DNA of 64,000 nucleotides from Cristatella mucedo (Eukaryota; Bryozoa; Phylactolaemata; Cristatellidae): NCBI GenBank assembly GCA_009760855.2, contig WPIO01000036.1, positions 1,170,001 to 1,234,000 of the forward strand, read 5' to 3'. Shown piece by piece: positions 40,348 to 51,776 of this stretch (position 1 is its first letter; each line of letters starts with the position of its first letter). The notes under the pieces were generated by a model. It saw only the letters and a program-made list of their open reading frames with translations, ran no database searches and was not told where the DNA came from. The position numbers and the translations under genes were made by a program.

Positions 40348-40527
40348 TTAGGGCATTTGGTTTATACGATAGCACATACATGCCAATCCTCCGTGAGCTG
40401 GGTTTGGTCGACAAAAACAACGATGTCCTGGACGATAACAATCCGTGGAAGTACTGCAAGTAGCACCAGTTGCTGACGCATATGCGCTCAGTAAGACAAT
40501 TATGGCAGCTAGGATAGCGATCTTCAT
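40348..40527 (-). CDS. Small secreted six-cysteine peptide, 59 aa (copy A)
   Basis: The ATG at 40527-40525 follows CATCAAG and begins MKIAILAAIIVLLSAYASAT, a clear signal peptide (cleavage about residue 20-22). The mature part of about 37 residues has cysteines at 24, 30, 37, 39, 50 and 52 (C-x5-C-x6-C-x-C-x10-C-x-C). This suggests three disulfides and an extracellular defence, inhibitor or toxin-like role, but I recognise no named family. The frame is open 36 codons upstream of the ATG, to a methionine-coding ATG at 40635. I chose the inner ATG because the signal peptide starts there and both copies keep it. A donor-like CT|GTAGGTAT lies near 40661. It may have a 5' noncoding exon. Confidence 0.72.
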   Translation of the reverse strand: MKIAILAAIIVLLSAYASATGATCSTSTDCYRPGHRCFCRPNPAHGGLACMCYRINQMP

Positions 40528-41054
40528 CTTGATGTACAAACAATAGGTGCGTGAAGGTTCTGAAACGTGCTCCTTTGGAGATAGACGAGAGACTGGAACT
40601 AGAAACTTTATTATTAATGTCACTCCTAAAAACAAAGATTGCCGACAAAAACTCGCGATACCTACAGATTAAGAAAAAAATTTAACCGGCTTAGCAATGT
40701 AAAGAGTTTTCATAACATCAGTTTATGATTTAAATTAGCAGCAAAATAGATGTAACTGACGCGTTGCTAAGTACAATATCTCATACAGGGAGTGAATTAT
40801 TTCTGAAATGATGTACACAATTGCGATGGAGCAATGATAAACGTGTTCAAAATAAAACAATTACTACCTTCCTAAGCAAAGAGAAATTACTTCCATCGTA
40901 ATCATGCCGCTTTCTCGTCCATCACTTGGAAGACGCGTCGCTGAGTGCGCTCTTGGTGAGAACTTGCGGCAATAAGTACATTCAGTCACAACGTCTAATT
41001 GCAGTATGTAATCGCAGGATCGGTTGTTCTTGGCTAATAAATCATGGCTAGCCA

Positions 41055-41450
41055 GATGATTGCATCCTTTGTCAAAGGTAGGATTAACACACTACGAATG
41101 AATTAGATTGAAAATCGCCTTCCGGGCCCTTGGTTCTTATACCAGAGCTAAGGTGCTGTTACCTCACGATCTAGGCCACGGGTTCAATTCAATCCTGCGG
41201 CGAGAAGTTCTGTCTCTTTCACTGTAAGCGGATAGCCATTGAGGCTCTTCTACCTCTCCAGAAATGAAAATCAATGAAATCAATGAAAATTCTAAATCAG
41301 CTAGCTTTTACTTTACTTTATTACCTTTAAGACTGACATCTTTCTTACAGACGCCACCCTGCCTAACTTCACGTGGCAAAAATATTTTTCTTGAATGCCT
41401 TTAAATAGTTGTGTGAAACGAATGCCTTCTTCTAGACACAATCCTATTGA
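41055..41450 (+). mobile_element. SINE3 / repeat family F (tRNA-like core), copy A
   Basis: The core is ACCAGAGCTAAGGTGCTG ... CACGGGTTCAATTCAATCC (B-box-like), then TTTCACTGTAAGCGGATAGCC and GGCTCTTCTACCTCT. Similarity continues to about 41450. Copies at 55195, 59510 and 63415 share the same extent. Confidence 0.6.
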
Positions 41451-42831
41451 ATTTCAGGGGAACACTAGCAGCTGAAAATAATGTAGGCCTCTTTTCATTG
41501 ACTTCGCCTACGCGCATTTAAAGGTACCATATAGTTTCAGATGTGACGCAAGACTATTGCCACGTTAAAGAGCATTAAGCATTTTTACAGTTGTGATTTC
41601 CTGACTTAGCCCCACAGTTTTCCGAAAAACTTTTTAAAAATTACAAGATTCAGCAAGCTAAATCATGGGAAGCGCGGCTGATATTATTTCGAGCGCATAT
41701 TATTCCGAGCAGGCAGCTTTTGACGCTCAAGCTTTAGCTGAATCACTTTTCCCTACAGCGAAAGCATTGGTCGTGTATCGTCTACGAATGCCGCTTTAGC
41801 TGAGTCATGCTCTCACATCCCACTCTCACGCGCGCGGGACTACCTCCGCTGCGGCATGGCTGAGACAGATTCGCGGATACTTTTTTGTGGGCGCGCCCAC
41901 TCTTTTCAGGCAGCTGCCGAACGTGAAAACGAATAGGTCTTAACCGCGAAGGGCCACGGCGTGTCTCGCTTGCGCCTCGTCTGTTCGCGGATACTCTTTT
42001 TCAATGCTTTTATAGTGAAACAAACGGCTCATTCTCACCTTCGATTAGGACCGGAACTTACCTAGTGAATTACTTGCCTGTCGACTTTCGAGAGGCGTCG
42101 GCGCAACGTCCGGGATTGCCGAGCTGCTGCACGGCAATGCCGCGGCTTCGAGGCGCAATGCCAATTTAAGCAGCGCGAGCGCTGGTATGTGGCACTTGAC
42201 CTTTACCGCTGGCAACAGTCTTACAGTTCATCAGATTGCGTGAGAAGCGCGCCGCAAGGGAGTCTCCCGACCTCCGCCTGGAGGCGCGACTTACGCAATC
42301 GAGACGTGGGCGTGGGCGTGGCATCGCCGTCAGGTGGGTCCGCCCCCCGGCCTACGATCCGTTCGCCCCACGGTCGCGCTCCTTGCCAGCACGTGACGCG
42401 TTCCTTGCCGCAAAATACACATTCTGCCTGTGCGTCGGCCTGCACGCACGCCATCCACTCTCTTCTCTCTCTTAACACCCCGTGCTCAGGAGCAGCACGC
42501 ACGACGGCTGCTAGATCGTATAATACATCCGTCGTCGACAACGCCGCGATTCGCTTGTGGCTTCGCTCTTAGTCGCGCCGCCGTGGCGCGCCCACGAGGC
42601 CCTACACTGAGCTTAGCGTTTCAATACGACGATAAACGTGTTTCTGGGAAGACGAGAATCTACATTGTCAAAGAAAATAGCGACAACCTGCGCTGTGCCT
42701 GAGTACTCTGCAGGCCGTACTCGGGCATGCTGTCGATTTATAGTCCGAATTCAGAAAACGCTAGAAGGCCGAATTTGCAAGCAGCCATCCGTACGCTGTT
42801 CAAGACCAAGACCAAGTTCTGGCCTAGGTCA

Positions 42832-42965
42832 TGGGTTAAGTGGTTAAGGTGCTCGCCCCGACCAAGGTCTGGCCTAGGTCATGGGCTTGAGCCCCGCGGC
42901 ATTCGTGAAGCGCCTGAATACAGATTACGTTCTCTAAGGGCGCTATACAAATGAATTATATTTTT
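42832..42965 (+). mobile_element. SINE2 (copy A)
   Basis: GGGTTAAGTGGTTAAGGTGC, CTCGCCCCGACC and a B-box region GGGCTTGAGCCCC. The hairpin arms are GCGCC (within 42908-42914) and GGGCGCT (42938-42944), then ATACAAATGAATTATA. There is a partial internal head duplication (GGCCTAGGTCATGGG twice). Confidence 0.8.
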
Positions 42966-43269
42966 TGACTCACTTAAATGACGTAACGAGTTGACCTGAC
43001 GTGGCGAAATAAAAAAGGAACCTAAAACACGCATGTTCCTCGCAGCATTTTCAAGCCTGCAAATTTAGGTTCGCTGTAACGGTTTCTCGTTTCTGTAAAC
43101 TCGCGTTGCCGTGCATCCATCTGTTATGGTGCGGCAGAAGCAGTATTTATAGCATTTTTCAAAGATCTGGTTCCTAAGGCAAACATGCTAAATTTGACTG
43201 ATAAGCAGTACAGGTTTCCGTGAGAACGAGAGAGGTGGCTGAAGACCACTTGCATTCTCGAGCTGTGAC

Positions 43270-44060
43270 CAGAAGGACGCGAAAGTCGCTGTAGGATCAT
43301 GAGGTGATTGATATTGGCTGGGTTGTCAACCCCGTTGTCCCGGCTAGTCGTATAATGGTAGGACGACGCTCGCTCGGGGTTCCTCCTTCGTCTTCGGCTC
43401 CGTTGTGACGCCGTCGCCAGTAGTTGCCGGACTCGTCTCTCTGAAAGCGAGGAAAGAGGGCGGGCTGTTCGCTGGCGATTGACGGACAGGACGAGACATC
43501 ACCACGAGGATTCGATGGGCCCCACCGAATACAGTCGTATCGCGCCCGAGCTCGCATTTTATGCTTGTGCTTTGTATTTCGTGTGTGTGCGAGCACGTGG
43601 TCTCGGCATAAGGACTTGCCGATGCGAACTAGAAGTAGTTCGGTGTGGTGTGTCAGATATTTCGGTGGTTCGGGCTCCTCCGTTTATTTGGGTCGTCCCC
43701 CACTCGTGATGTAGGTAGCCTAAGTGCGGAGCAGTGCTTCCTGTGCAAGAGTGCTTGCAGTGGTGCACGAGGTATTCCAGCCTTCAGAATGGATGCGGAG
43801 CCTTAGTTCTCCAACCAGGGTCTACGTTCTGGTTCGGGCTCCTCGGTCTTATTCGGGTCGTTCCCCACAATAGATGTTGGTAGCCTAAGTGCGGGGACGT
43901 ATTTCGCCCGCAAGCGTGCTTGTGCTGTAGTGAGTCTGTGTGGAGATAAAACTGAACTAGACGCGCAGCTACGTTGCGCTTGAGAATAAAGCTCAGTAAA
44001 ATCCTCTGTATGTGCGTGTCTCTTTCTAATTTACGCCGCGGACTCACGACCCCCTTAGTA
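43270..44060. mobile_element. Unclassified insertion with internal direct repeats (copy A), possible LTR element
   Basis: Copies A and B carry this stretch but copy C goes almost directly across it (about 47645-47680). It has two ~105-bp direct repeats (43663-43768 and 43831-43936, both with GGTAGCCTAAGTGCGG), GAATAAAGCTCAG at about 43983 and, on the minus strand near 43412, TGGCGACGGCGTCAC, which looks like a primer-binding site. Ends and coding capacity are unclear. Confidence 0.4.
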
Positions 44061-44404
44061 ACGATAAGTACGTCAGCGCCGGAAACACTCGTTTCGTGGC
44101 GGCCTGCTTATTGGGCGTAGGCGCCCACCGAACCCCATTCGGCCGTAGGCCACGTTGATCGGTAACCGGCGGGTTACGCGTATTCCACCGAGCTTCGGTG
44201 TTAAAAAAAAGGTTATTGAATCTATTTTTGACGTGCTTACGTTCTGCAGTGGTAAACTACATCACAGCTCATTATGTAGGTATAGTAACTGCTTAAAAGT
44301 GGCGTTATACTTAAATAGATGTGATGCTCTGAATCTGATTTCACATTTCCGATGAAAGGCTGACAAGAGAATCTTGCAATTGTGAAATTTGAGATATATT
44401 TAAT

Positions 44405-44640
44405 CAGGCAAATGTAATGTAATGTATCTCCGTCTGTAAAGCCACAAAGTTGCACATACTGTGTGGGTGTTACGTAGGAGATTTTCGTATAGCTCACAGC
44501 CTAAGCGGCTTTCGGTACGCTTTCTTTAGCCAACAGACTTCATCTCACGCAGCAGAGAGAAAGTGATAAGCACAGCACAGTTAGGAGAGTAGTTGAGGTC
44601 CATAGTCTAGGACCTGTAGCGCTTAGCAACCTGCACTGGT
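44405..44640 (-). mobile_element. LINE-B 3' end, minus strand (copy A end)
   Basis: ATGTAATGTAATGTATCTCCG is the reverse of the LINE-B terminus with an ACATT-type tail. The remainder follows CAACAGACTTCATCTCACGC and AGTCTAGGACCTG with an internal deletion compared with 62.6-63.0 kb. Confidence 0.65.
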
Positions 44641-44702
44641 TACCATTCAAGCAATGGATCGACTTCAAGGTTTCGTCGCTCACTTTTAGGTCCCTTATTA
44701 GC

Positions 44703-45740
44703 AACAATAATAATAATGCACTTAATAAAGCGCGCTCAGAGAGCTCAATCTCTTTCTAGGCGCTTTCCATTTGCTGCAAAGGAAAATGCAATTGAATGGT
44801 GATAATTATAATGCTTGATAAACAAACATCATAAATAACATGGTTAGGGGAGGCATGCACGGAGTCCGCACGCATTAGCACATTAAAGACGAATCACAGG
44901 GACCCACTAAACGCTGTCCTAAATAGGTGTGTTTTTAAGATCTTTTTAAATGTGGTCAAGTCAGGGGATATCCTGACGCAAGTCGGAAGGGAGTTTCAGG
45001 CTTTGGGAGCATACGAACTGAATGCACGATCTCCAAAGGATTTGAGGTTTGTACGAGGTACTTGTAGACTGTTAGATTCCGAAAAGCGGGTGGTACGATG
45101 CTTGGCCTGGTGAGGTAGTAGATCTGAGAGATAAGATGGAGCCAAATAATGAAGTGAGCTAAAGGTGAGCGACAAAACCTTGAAGTCAATCCGTTGCTTG
45201 AATGGGAGCCAGTGCAGGTCGGCGAGAAGTAGAGATGTGGCAACTGCGTCGCTCGCGACAGACAAGCCTAGCTGCGGAGTTTTGCACCAGTTGCAATCGC
45301 CTGATCGCACATGCCGGTAGGCTAAAAAGCAGTGAGTTGCAGAAGTCGAGACAAGATGTCACGAATGCATGGATCAACTTGGACGTGGTTTCCTTATCTA
45401 AACAAGCCCGAATTTTAGGAAAGGTTATGTAGCTGAAAGTAGGCAGACTTGATTGTGGAGCTGATGTGGTCGTCTAACGAGAGGTCACTTTGGAACATGA
45501 CACCTAGATTTCGTGCAGATTCAACAGAAGATATGCTGGATGAGCCAATTTTGAGCGTCAGCCTTTCCAATCTCTGAATCACACTGGGTTTGCCCATAAA
45601 TAGTAAGTTAGTTGTATCATCGTTTAATTTTAGAATATTTGCTGCCATCCATGTGCGGATGTCATCAATACATGCAGCAAGTGAGTTGAGAGAATTTGAG
45701 GTGCTCGAAGGCTGGGAGGGATCAAAGCAAAGGTGCAACA
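44703..45740 (-). mobile_element. LINE-A 3' portion, minus strand
   Basis: Tail at 44703 (AACAATAATAATAATGCAC), UTR, then the C-terminus (APKA at 45000) up through LHWLPFKQRIDFKV, AFVTSCLDFCNSLLFSLPACAIRRL, LKLNDDTTNLLFMG, ARNLGVMFQSDLSLDDHIS. It stops just after the RT catalytic box (LHLCFDPSQPS at 45740). It abuts a plus-strand copy head to head. Confidence 0.88.
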
Positions 45741-46225
45741 TTTCATTCTTCGGCTCCAGCCTATCTCACAGATCTGCTCCCCCACCAGGCCAACCGTCGT
45801 ACCACCGGCTTTTCGGAATCCAACAGTTTACCAATACCTCGTACAAACCTCAAATCCTTTGGAGACCGTGCATTTAGTTCGTATGCTCCCAAAGCCTGGA
45901 ACTACCTCCCGACTTGCGTCACAACATACCCTGACTTGACGACATTTAAAAAAAACTTAAAAACGCACCTATTTACGACAGCATTTAGTGGGCCCCTGTG
46001 ATTCGTCCTTGATGTGCTTATGCGTGCTGACACTGTGCATTCTGCCATTAACCACACTTGCATGCTGACCCTGTGCATATCACCCATAATCATGTTATTC
46101 GTATTGTGTATTACGCATGATATTACTCAGCATTTAATCGCGTTTCCGTTTTCAGAAAATGTAAAGCTCCCAAAAAGAGATTGAATCCTCCGAGGGCGCT
46201 TTATCAAGTGTATTACTATTATTAA
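45741..46225 (+). mobile_element. LINE-A 3' end, plus strand
   Basis: SSAPAYLTDLLPHQANRRTT ... SSYAPKAWNYLPTCV ... TAFSGPL, the UTR, a mutated hairpin and ATTACTATTATTAAA. Together with 44703-45740 it forms an inverted repeat. Confidence 0.85.
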
Positions 46226-46229
46226 ATTG

Positions 46230-47932
46230 TTCGTCGGCCGGCGACTTTGGAGCTTTTTGTGTGCGAACGCGCAGGAGCTGGAAATTGATTTCAAGGGTAA
46301 ATTGGAAACATTTTTTTTCTATGGTGAGGAATCAAAAAGTCAGTTGCTCAATGCATATTGTGGACATGGCAGCTGAATCACAGTTTAATTAAGTTGGGTG
46401 GCTAGCAGGCCAAATATATTGCACGCAGTAGTTTGAGAACGCTCAAGTGCTGTCACGTGACATTTGGGAGTTAATTTTTGCATTTTATTCTCGTCAATTT
46501 AGACTCGAGTCCGCACCTGCACAAAATATTTTAGTTATTGGCAGCGGTATCTATGTTTGAATCTGCTAACAGGTTGGCTAACACGAGCCTTTTTAGGCCA
46601 TAGCACGAGAACGAGCAAGCTCAATTGCTCGAAATATCGTGGATAGCCCTGTAATACCGTGCTGTATAATTCGAAATTTCTACCACAGCTTCTTCACACA
46701 GCTGGCTACTGTCTCGCAGCTGATTAGATTACCTGCGCCGTAGGGGAGTTTCTCGGCCTCCGCCGCCGGGAGGCGCGACTTACGCAATCCTGAGCGTAGC
46801 GTTTACTTGTGTTTCGATCGGAGAACGCGTCAGCTTTCTTAGGGTATTCCTCAGAGCTCTCAATACGACAATAAATGTACTTTAGGAAGACTGAAATCTG
46901 CATTGTCAGAGACAATAGCGACAACCTGCGCTGTGCCTGAGTACTCTGCAGGCCGTACTCGGGCATGCTGTCGATTTATAGTCCGAATTCAGAAAACGCT
47001 AGAAAGCCGAATTTGAAAGCAGCGTACGCTGTTTTCGTTGGTTACTGAAAGTGTAAAAACTGAAGAGTTTTTGAAAAACTAATGTGAATATTCCTCGACG
47101 CAGGTCCACGAAACTCTCTTGAATTTAAGTGACTCTGAACAAGCAAAAATTCTATTTTTACATAGTCTTTATTGTAAAAACTTCCGAAGTCTTGAATGCC
47201 AGGCTGGTTTGGCCCCGCGGTTAACGCGCTCGCTCCGACCAAGGTCTGGCCTAGGTCGTGGGCTTAAACCCCGTGGCGTATCTGAAGCGCCTGAATACAG
47301 ATTAAGTTATCTTAGGGCGCTATGCAAATGAATTATACTTTTGACTCATTTAAATGACATAACGACATTACCTGACATGACGAAATAAAAAAGGAAGCTG
47401 TAACACACTCGCTCCTCACATCATTTTCCAACCTGAAAATTTAGGTTCGCTGATATAACTCTTTTCGTTTCTGTAAACTCGCGTTGCTGTGTATTCATCT
47501 TTTATGGAGTGGAAGCGGCAGATTGCATTGCATTTTTATCAAGATCAGGTCCGTAAGTCAAACGTGCTAAAGTTGACTGATCAGCAGTTCTATTTGAAGG
47601 TGAATCAACTTTCCATAGTTTGAGACTTACGGCGAGAAAAGGCGTTGCATAACTAGGGAGTCTCGAGCTATTGTTTACTAGTTTTCGCCAAAAGTAACGC
47701 AAGCTGTAAAAGCTGTTATTGAATCTATTTTTTTACGTGCTTCAGTTCTGCAATTGTGTTCTACGTCGCAGCTCCTTATGTCGGTATAGAGGCTGCTCAA
47801 AAGTAGCGTTAAACTTAAATAGATAGAATGCCCTGAACCTGACTTACACTTCCAATGAAACGTTGACGAAAGAATCTTGCAATCGGAAAATTTGAGATAT
47901 ATATCAGCAGGCAAATGTATTGTACCTTTGAT
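46230..47932. repeat. Segmental duplication, partial copy C
   Basis: 46230-46710 carries two to three inverted satellite units (GGCCATAGCACGAGAACG as at 38049). 46727-47930 aligns with 42225-44400 and 56650-58830 but lacks about 320 bp after the TTACGCAATC landmark and the 43270-44060 insertion. It retains about 160 bp before SINE2 that A and B have lost. It is truncated at its junction with copy B. Confidence 0.75.
47200..47345 (+). mobile_element. SINE2 (copy C)
   Basis: CCAGGCTGGTTTGGCCCCG head, GTTAACGCGCTCGC, GTCGTGGGCTTAAACCCC, tail GAAGCGCCTGAATACAG ... AGGGCGCTATGCAAATG. It has the full head that is truncated in A and B. Confidence 0.8.
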
Positions 47933-48379
47933 CACTCCGACTTCAAAGGATTTCAGGCTGGTTGGAGCACAGATAAGCGAATTCATTTAGCTAGCAAGTG
48001 GATTTTCTTAGCCAGCTTGGGCATTGTGAAAGTATACAGGTCATCTTCAATGAAATTGCATGTTTTTTTACAGTGAATGTAGAGTATCTGGAAGTACATT
48101 CAGTCTCCTCTAAGGCCGCTATACAAATTTGTGATTATTACTATTATTTTATAAGTGCCTGGATATCCTTACGGCGGCCGCATCCCCTCTTTTACGTGCG
48201 TCGTAGGGTGTGTTGATTTTTGGCAGTGTTGATGCTGGCTGAAAGCATGCTATTTACAGCGCCTCTTTTGCAAATAAAACACAGCCTTTAACTGTGCACA
48301 ACTTAAGGTCGACTTCACAAGGAACTTGGCATTTTCCTTTGGGTCTTCGTTTTTCTCTCAGTCATCGGTGGGTCCGGCG

Positions 48380-49360
48380 AATGACTGCAATAAACTGCAA
48401 TACACCTGCCATTTCCATAATATACGTCAGAAAACTACGGTTATAATTCTAAATGATACAGGTTTTCCCACCAAATGTCATGCAATTTCGCCTGCCCGTT
48501 CTCGTGCCATGGCCTCCAGTGGCCCGGCCCACGTAGCAGCCCTAAATGATTGAACTGCAATGCGGCTGCTATTTCTAAAAACTAAAAGCTTCATGCAACT
48601 GTGTTTTTATTACAGAGGATTGAAAATCGCATTCCGTGTTTACCAACCGAATTCCATACGATTGTGCTTTCGCGTTCTCATGCTATCTTCTCCCATGGCC
48701 CGGGATAGCCAGCATCCGAACATAATCTAACTGCGATAGAGCTGTTATTTCCTCGAAAAGCTTCGCGTAACTGCAATTTTCATTGCACATTATCGAAGAC
48801 AGTTTTCTGGGTTTACCAACCAAACTTCATAGCGTTGGGCGTGGGCGTTTTCATGCTATCGCCTCGGCCAGCCGGTCTCGCGACATCTTTGAACTGCGAC
48901 GTTGCTTATATCACCACAACTTACTCAGCGTAATTACGGTATTATTCCACGTTGTAAATGCAGTATGTTCAGGGTTCACCTTAAAAAATTCAGGCGACTG
49001 CGCTCGGGAGTTGTATTATATGGCCTTCAATGGCCCGAGCCAGCACTCACCCAACATATTCGGATTGCGGTAGAGCAGCCATTTCAAAAGTAGGCGCCGT
49101 GCAGCTGCGGCTTTGTATTCCACATTATTGCAAACACCATTTCAGGTGTTTAAGAACTTAATTATCACGCCATTTTGCATGGGTGTCCTCATGCTACGGC
49201 CCTGACAGCTCTGCATTTTTTACTGAAAGTACAGCTGCTATTTTCAAAATAGGCGTCGAGAACCAGTGGTTTGCATTGTACTGTATGGAAACCAATGCAT
49301 GGGGTTCACCTACCAAATATCGTGCAATTGCACAGAAGCGTTATAATGTATGGCCTCTGA
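48380..49360 (+). repeat. Satellite array, forward units (copy B)
   Basis: Paralogue of 33540-34540. Landmarks GTGCCATGGCC, ATGCTATCTTC, ATGCTATCGCC and ATGCTACGGCC recur in the same order. Confidence 0.72.
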
Positions 49361-50765
49361 TGAATCGGACCATTGGAGGCCATAGCATTACAATACGTAT
49401 GCGGAATAACCTGAAATTGGACGGTAAACCGGAAATACTTTTGCCTAAGATGACATAGAATTAAGACCACAATTGTGCTACGCTTGTTTCGGTAGCGGCT
49501 GCTGTATCCCAGTTAGAAGATTTACGGAGGCTTGATGGTCCGGCCCGTGGGAGACTATAGCAGCCGATAGCGTTAGAACGGGATTTGTAGTGTTGAGAGA
49601 TTTATTGTGCAAACCGGCGGCAATGTTTTGTTTAGCGTGGAATCAAAACTGCAGTTGCTATCGTTGCATCTCTTGATTTATTTTCGAATAAATAAATTAT
49701 CTAATTAAATTAAAGCATTAAATAATTTTGAATTATATTAAGAAAATTGTAATAAACTAACTTAACGATAAAAGCCTATCGAGACACTTGCAGCTTGCGC
49801 CGAAGTCCAACTATGTAGCAAGACTGGCTGGGCCGGGCCACTGATAACACTAAAATAGCTAGTTCACAGTCGCGTGAATTTTTGAAAGTAAACCTAGAAC
49901 ACTGTTTTTTTATGAAGTTGAATACAGCCGCAATTGCGCTACGCCTATTGTTGAAAGGCAGCTTTGCCGTCGTTCGAGTATGTAGGGAGGCTGGCTGGCC
50001 CGAATCATCTAAAGTCATTCCAATTCGCAATGCTACGAAATTCACTTAATTAACCTGGAACACATTGTTCCAAAATTTGGAATCAAAATCGCACTTTTAC
50101 GATGCTCATTGTGGGGATATCTGCTGTATCACGGTATAAATATGTGGGGAGACCAGCCGGCCCCGGCCATCGCATGAGAACACCCATGCGCTGAGATTAA
50201 TTTTTTGGTAACTCCAGCATGCTGTTTTTGATTATTCAAAAATCCAAATCGCAGTTGTGCTATGCTTATAGCGGCACTAGCAGCTGTATCACAGCTGCGA
50301 TGTAGGGATGCAGGCATTGGTTGCATGCAGTATGAATGCAGTAGGGAAGATTGCACCTCCAGACCACCGTAGGGAAAAGCATTAAAACACCCATGCACTG
50401 TTTTATGAAATTTGATCAATCAACTCAATATACCGTATTCTAAAATGTGGAATCAAAACCGCTGTTGCTCGACGCCTATTGTGGAAACGGCAGCTGTATC
50501 GCCGTTCGATTATGTTGGGAGGCAAGCTGGCCAAGGTCATTGTAGGTCCTAGCACGAGCACGCATAAGCGCAATTGAATGAAATTCAATGAGTCAACCTA
50601 GAACTTTGCTTACAATAATTTACAATCAAGATTGAATTTTTTTCGAAGTTAGTGTTGAAACGGCAGCTGTATCACAGTTTGACTATTTGGAGCTGCCATT
50701 TGGGCTGAGCCATCGGATGCCAAAGTCTGAGGACACGCAAGCAAAATCCGTTGTAATTTGATAAG

Positions 50766-50959
50766 TGCTAGGTCTGCTCTACCACGACAGGGTACTACTC
50801 CGGCGAAAGCCATCGAGAGGGGAACAGCGGACCCACTTCTGTATACACTCATGAGCTAGCGCGGCCGCCGTTGCGGCCCAATTTCGCGTTCTATAATAAA
50901 CGGCATCTGTCGGAGCCATCTTTTTCTATGCGCGACTGCTCAAACAACTTAACTTAACA
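50766..50959 (+). repeat. 5' LTR of the short retroelement
   Basis: 194 bp, TGCTAGGTCTGC ... CTTAACA. The first dinucleotide pair is TG/CA. Confidence 0.82.
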
Positions 50960-50960
50960 G

Positions 50961-50978
50961 TGGCGGCGAGAATGGAAT
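50961..50978 (+). other. Candidate primer-binding site
   Basis: TGGCGGCGAGAATGGAAT begins with TGG, complementary to a tRNA CCA end, one base after the LTR. Confidence 0.55.
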
Positions 50979-50994
50979 TCGGAAAACGCGTTAT

Positions 50995-51555
50995 GTGGAA
51001 CACGGCTGGATCTTTTATACGAGAGCTCCGCCAGCTTCCGGGGAGGAGACGCGCGTAGACTATGTCGCCATTGCTGCGAGGTTGTACCAGAAGAAAGATT
51101 TCAGAGGAGACCCGACGATGCTTCTGTGCCTTATCCTTCCGGGTAATTTTTACTCCGTACTAAAGCTCATGACCTTGAAATACTTCTCGAGATCATTCTT
51201 CCTCCTTCTGTGTCCTGATTTGGCTGCATTCGCGGTGACTTCAACCTGCTGCGGCCACATCCGTGTGAGGTTCGATGCCGTAGCTAGTCAGCAGACGTAT
51301 CTTGAGCCCGTGAGGCGGCTGCTTACTAGGCGACGGCGCACGGGCGCAATCGGTTCGCGAGGCGGCGGAAGAGAAGGTACTGATCCGCGAAATGGCTATC
51401 CGCTAGGTGGCGCACGTGATGGTGCCGGTACAGGAGGCGGCGGTGACGGCGGCCCACGAAACGGCTGCCGGCCCGCCCGCCGACGACGGACGTCCGTGAC
51501 TAGGCAGCAGCGGTCGAGGTCACAGAGACGGCTAGTGCTGCGACGCCGGCAATAA
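50995..51555 (+). CDS. Internal ORF of the short LTR element, possible gag remnant
   Basis: A 186-codon open frame with no ATG at its 5' end (first codon GTG). LLCLILPGNFYSVLKLMTL resembles the 'LLLsLxGPxxYxvLrxLxxP' block of Gypsy-type Gag. The C-terminal third is arginine- and glycine-rich (RRRRTGAIGSRGGGREG) and the frame ends at the LINE-A tail insertion. No zinc knuckle or protease motif is visible. Weak assignment. Confidence 0.35.
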   Translation: MEHGWIFYTRAPPASGEETRVDYVAIAARLYQKKDFRGDPTMLLCLILPGNFYSVLKLMTLKYFSRSFFLLLCPDLAAFAVTSTCCGHIRVRFDAVASQQTYLEPVRRLLTRRRRTGAIGSRGGGREGTDPRNGYPLGGARDGAGTGGGGDGGPRNGCRPARRRRTSVTRQQRSRSQRRLVLRRRQ

Positions 51556-51559
51556 CTAT

Positions 51560-51751
51560 GATAATAATAATTATAATGCACTTGATGAAGCGCCCTCGGA
51601 GAACTCAATCTCTCTCTAGGTGCTTTACATTTGCTGCAAATGGAAATGCAATGGAATGGTGATTAACATCATGCTTGATAAACGAACAAAATGAATAACA
51701 TGGTTAGGGGTGGCATGAAAAGGGTCAGCATGCAAATGTGGCTGGTGGCTA
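51560..51751 (-). mobile_element. LINE-A tail inserted in the LTR element
   Basis: ATAATAATAATTATAATGC, the hairpin and UTR (TTTGCTGCAAATGG, ATGCTTGATAAACG), ending in CAAATGTGGCTGGTGG. It is strongly 5' truncated and nested. Confidence 0.8.
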
Positions 51752-51776
51752 GAGCTAATGATGGCTAGAGAAATGA

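Larger units (their letters stand above)
33087..44360. repeat. Segmental duplication, copy A
   Basis: Collinear with 47933-58790, starting at CACTCCGACTTCAAAGG in both. The offset changes from 14846 at the left end to 14143 at the peptide gene and 14432 at 43.3 kb because of insertions. Identity by eye is about 90% in the satellite part and about 98-99% in 42.0-44.3 kb. LINE-A insertions at 35525, 37256 and 39066 are specific to this copy. Confidence 0.9.

Noticed and set aside
40301-40648. Overlapping minus frame of 115 codons over the peptide gene
   Set aside because: Different frame from the signal peptide and cysteines; no conserved features, and copy B's version is shorter and diverged.
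42189-42702. Three overlapping GC-rich ORFs, repeated at 56618-57279
   Set aside because: Several frames are open together because of high GC; copy C has lost about 320 bp of it without preserving any frame. Probably repeat sequence.
44703-46225. Twin-priming (5' inverted) single LINE insertion
   Set aside because: The inverted part carries its own complete 3' UTR and ATT tail, so these are two insertions.
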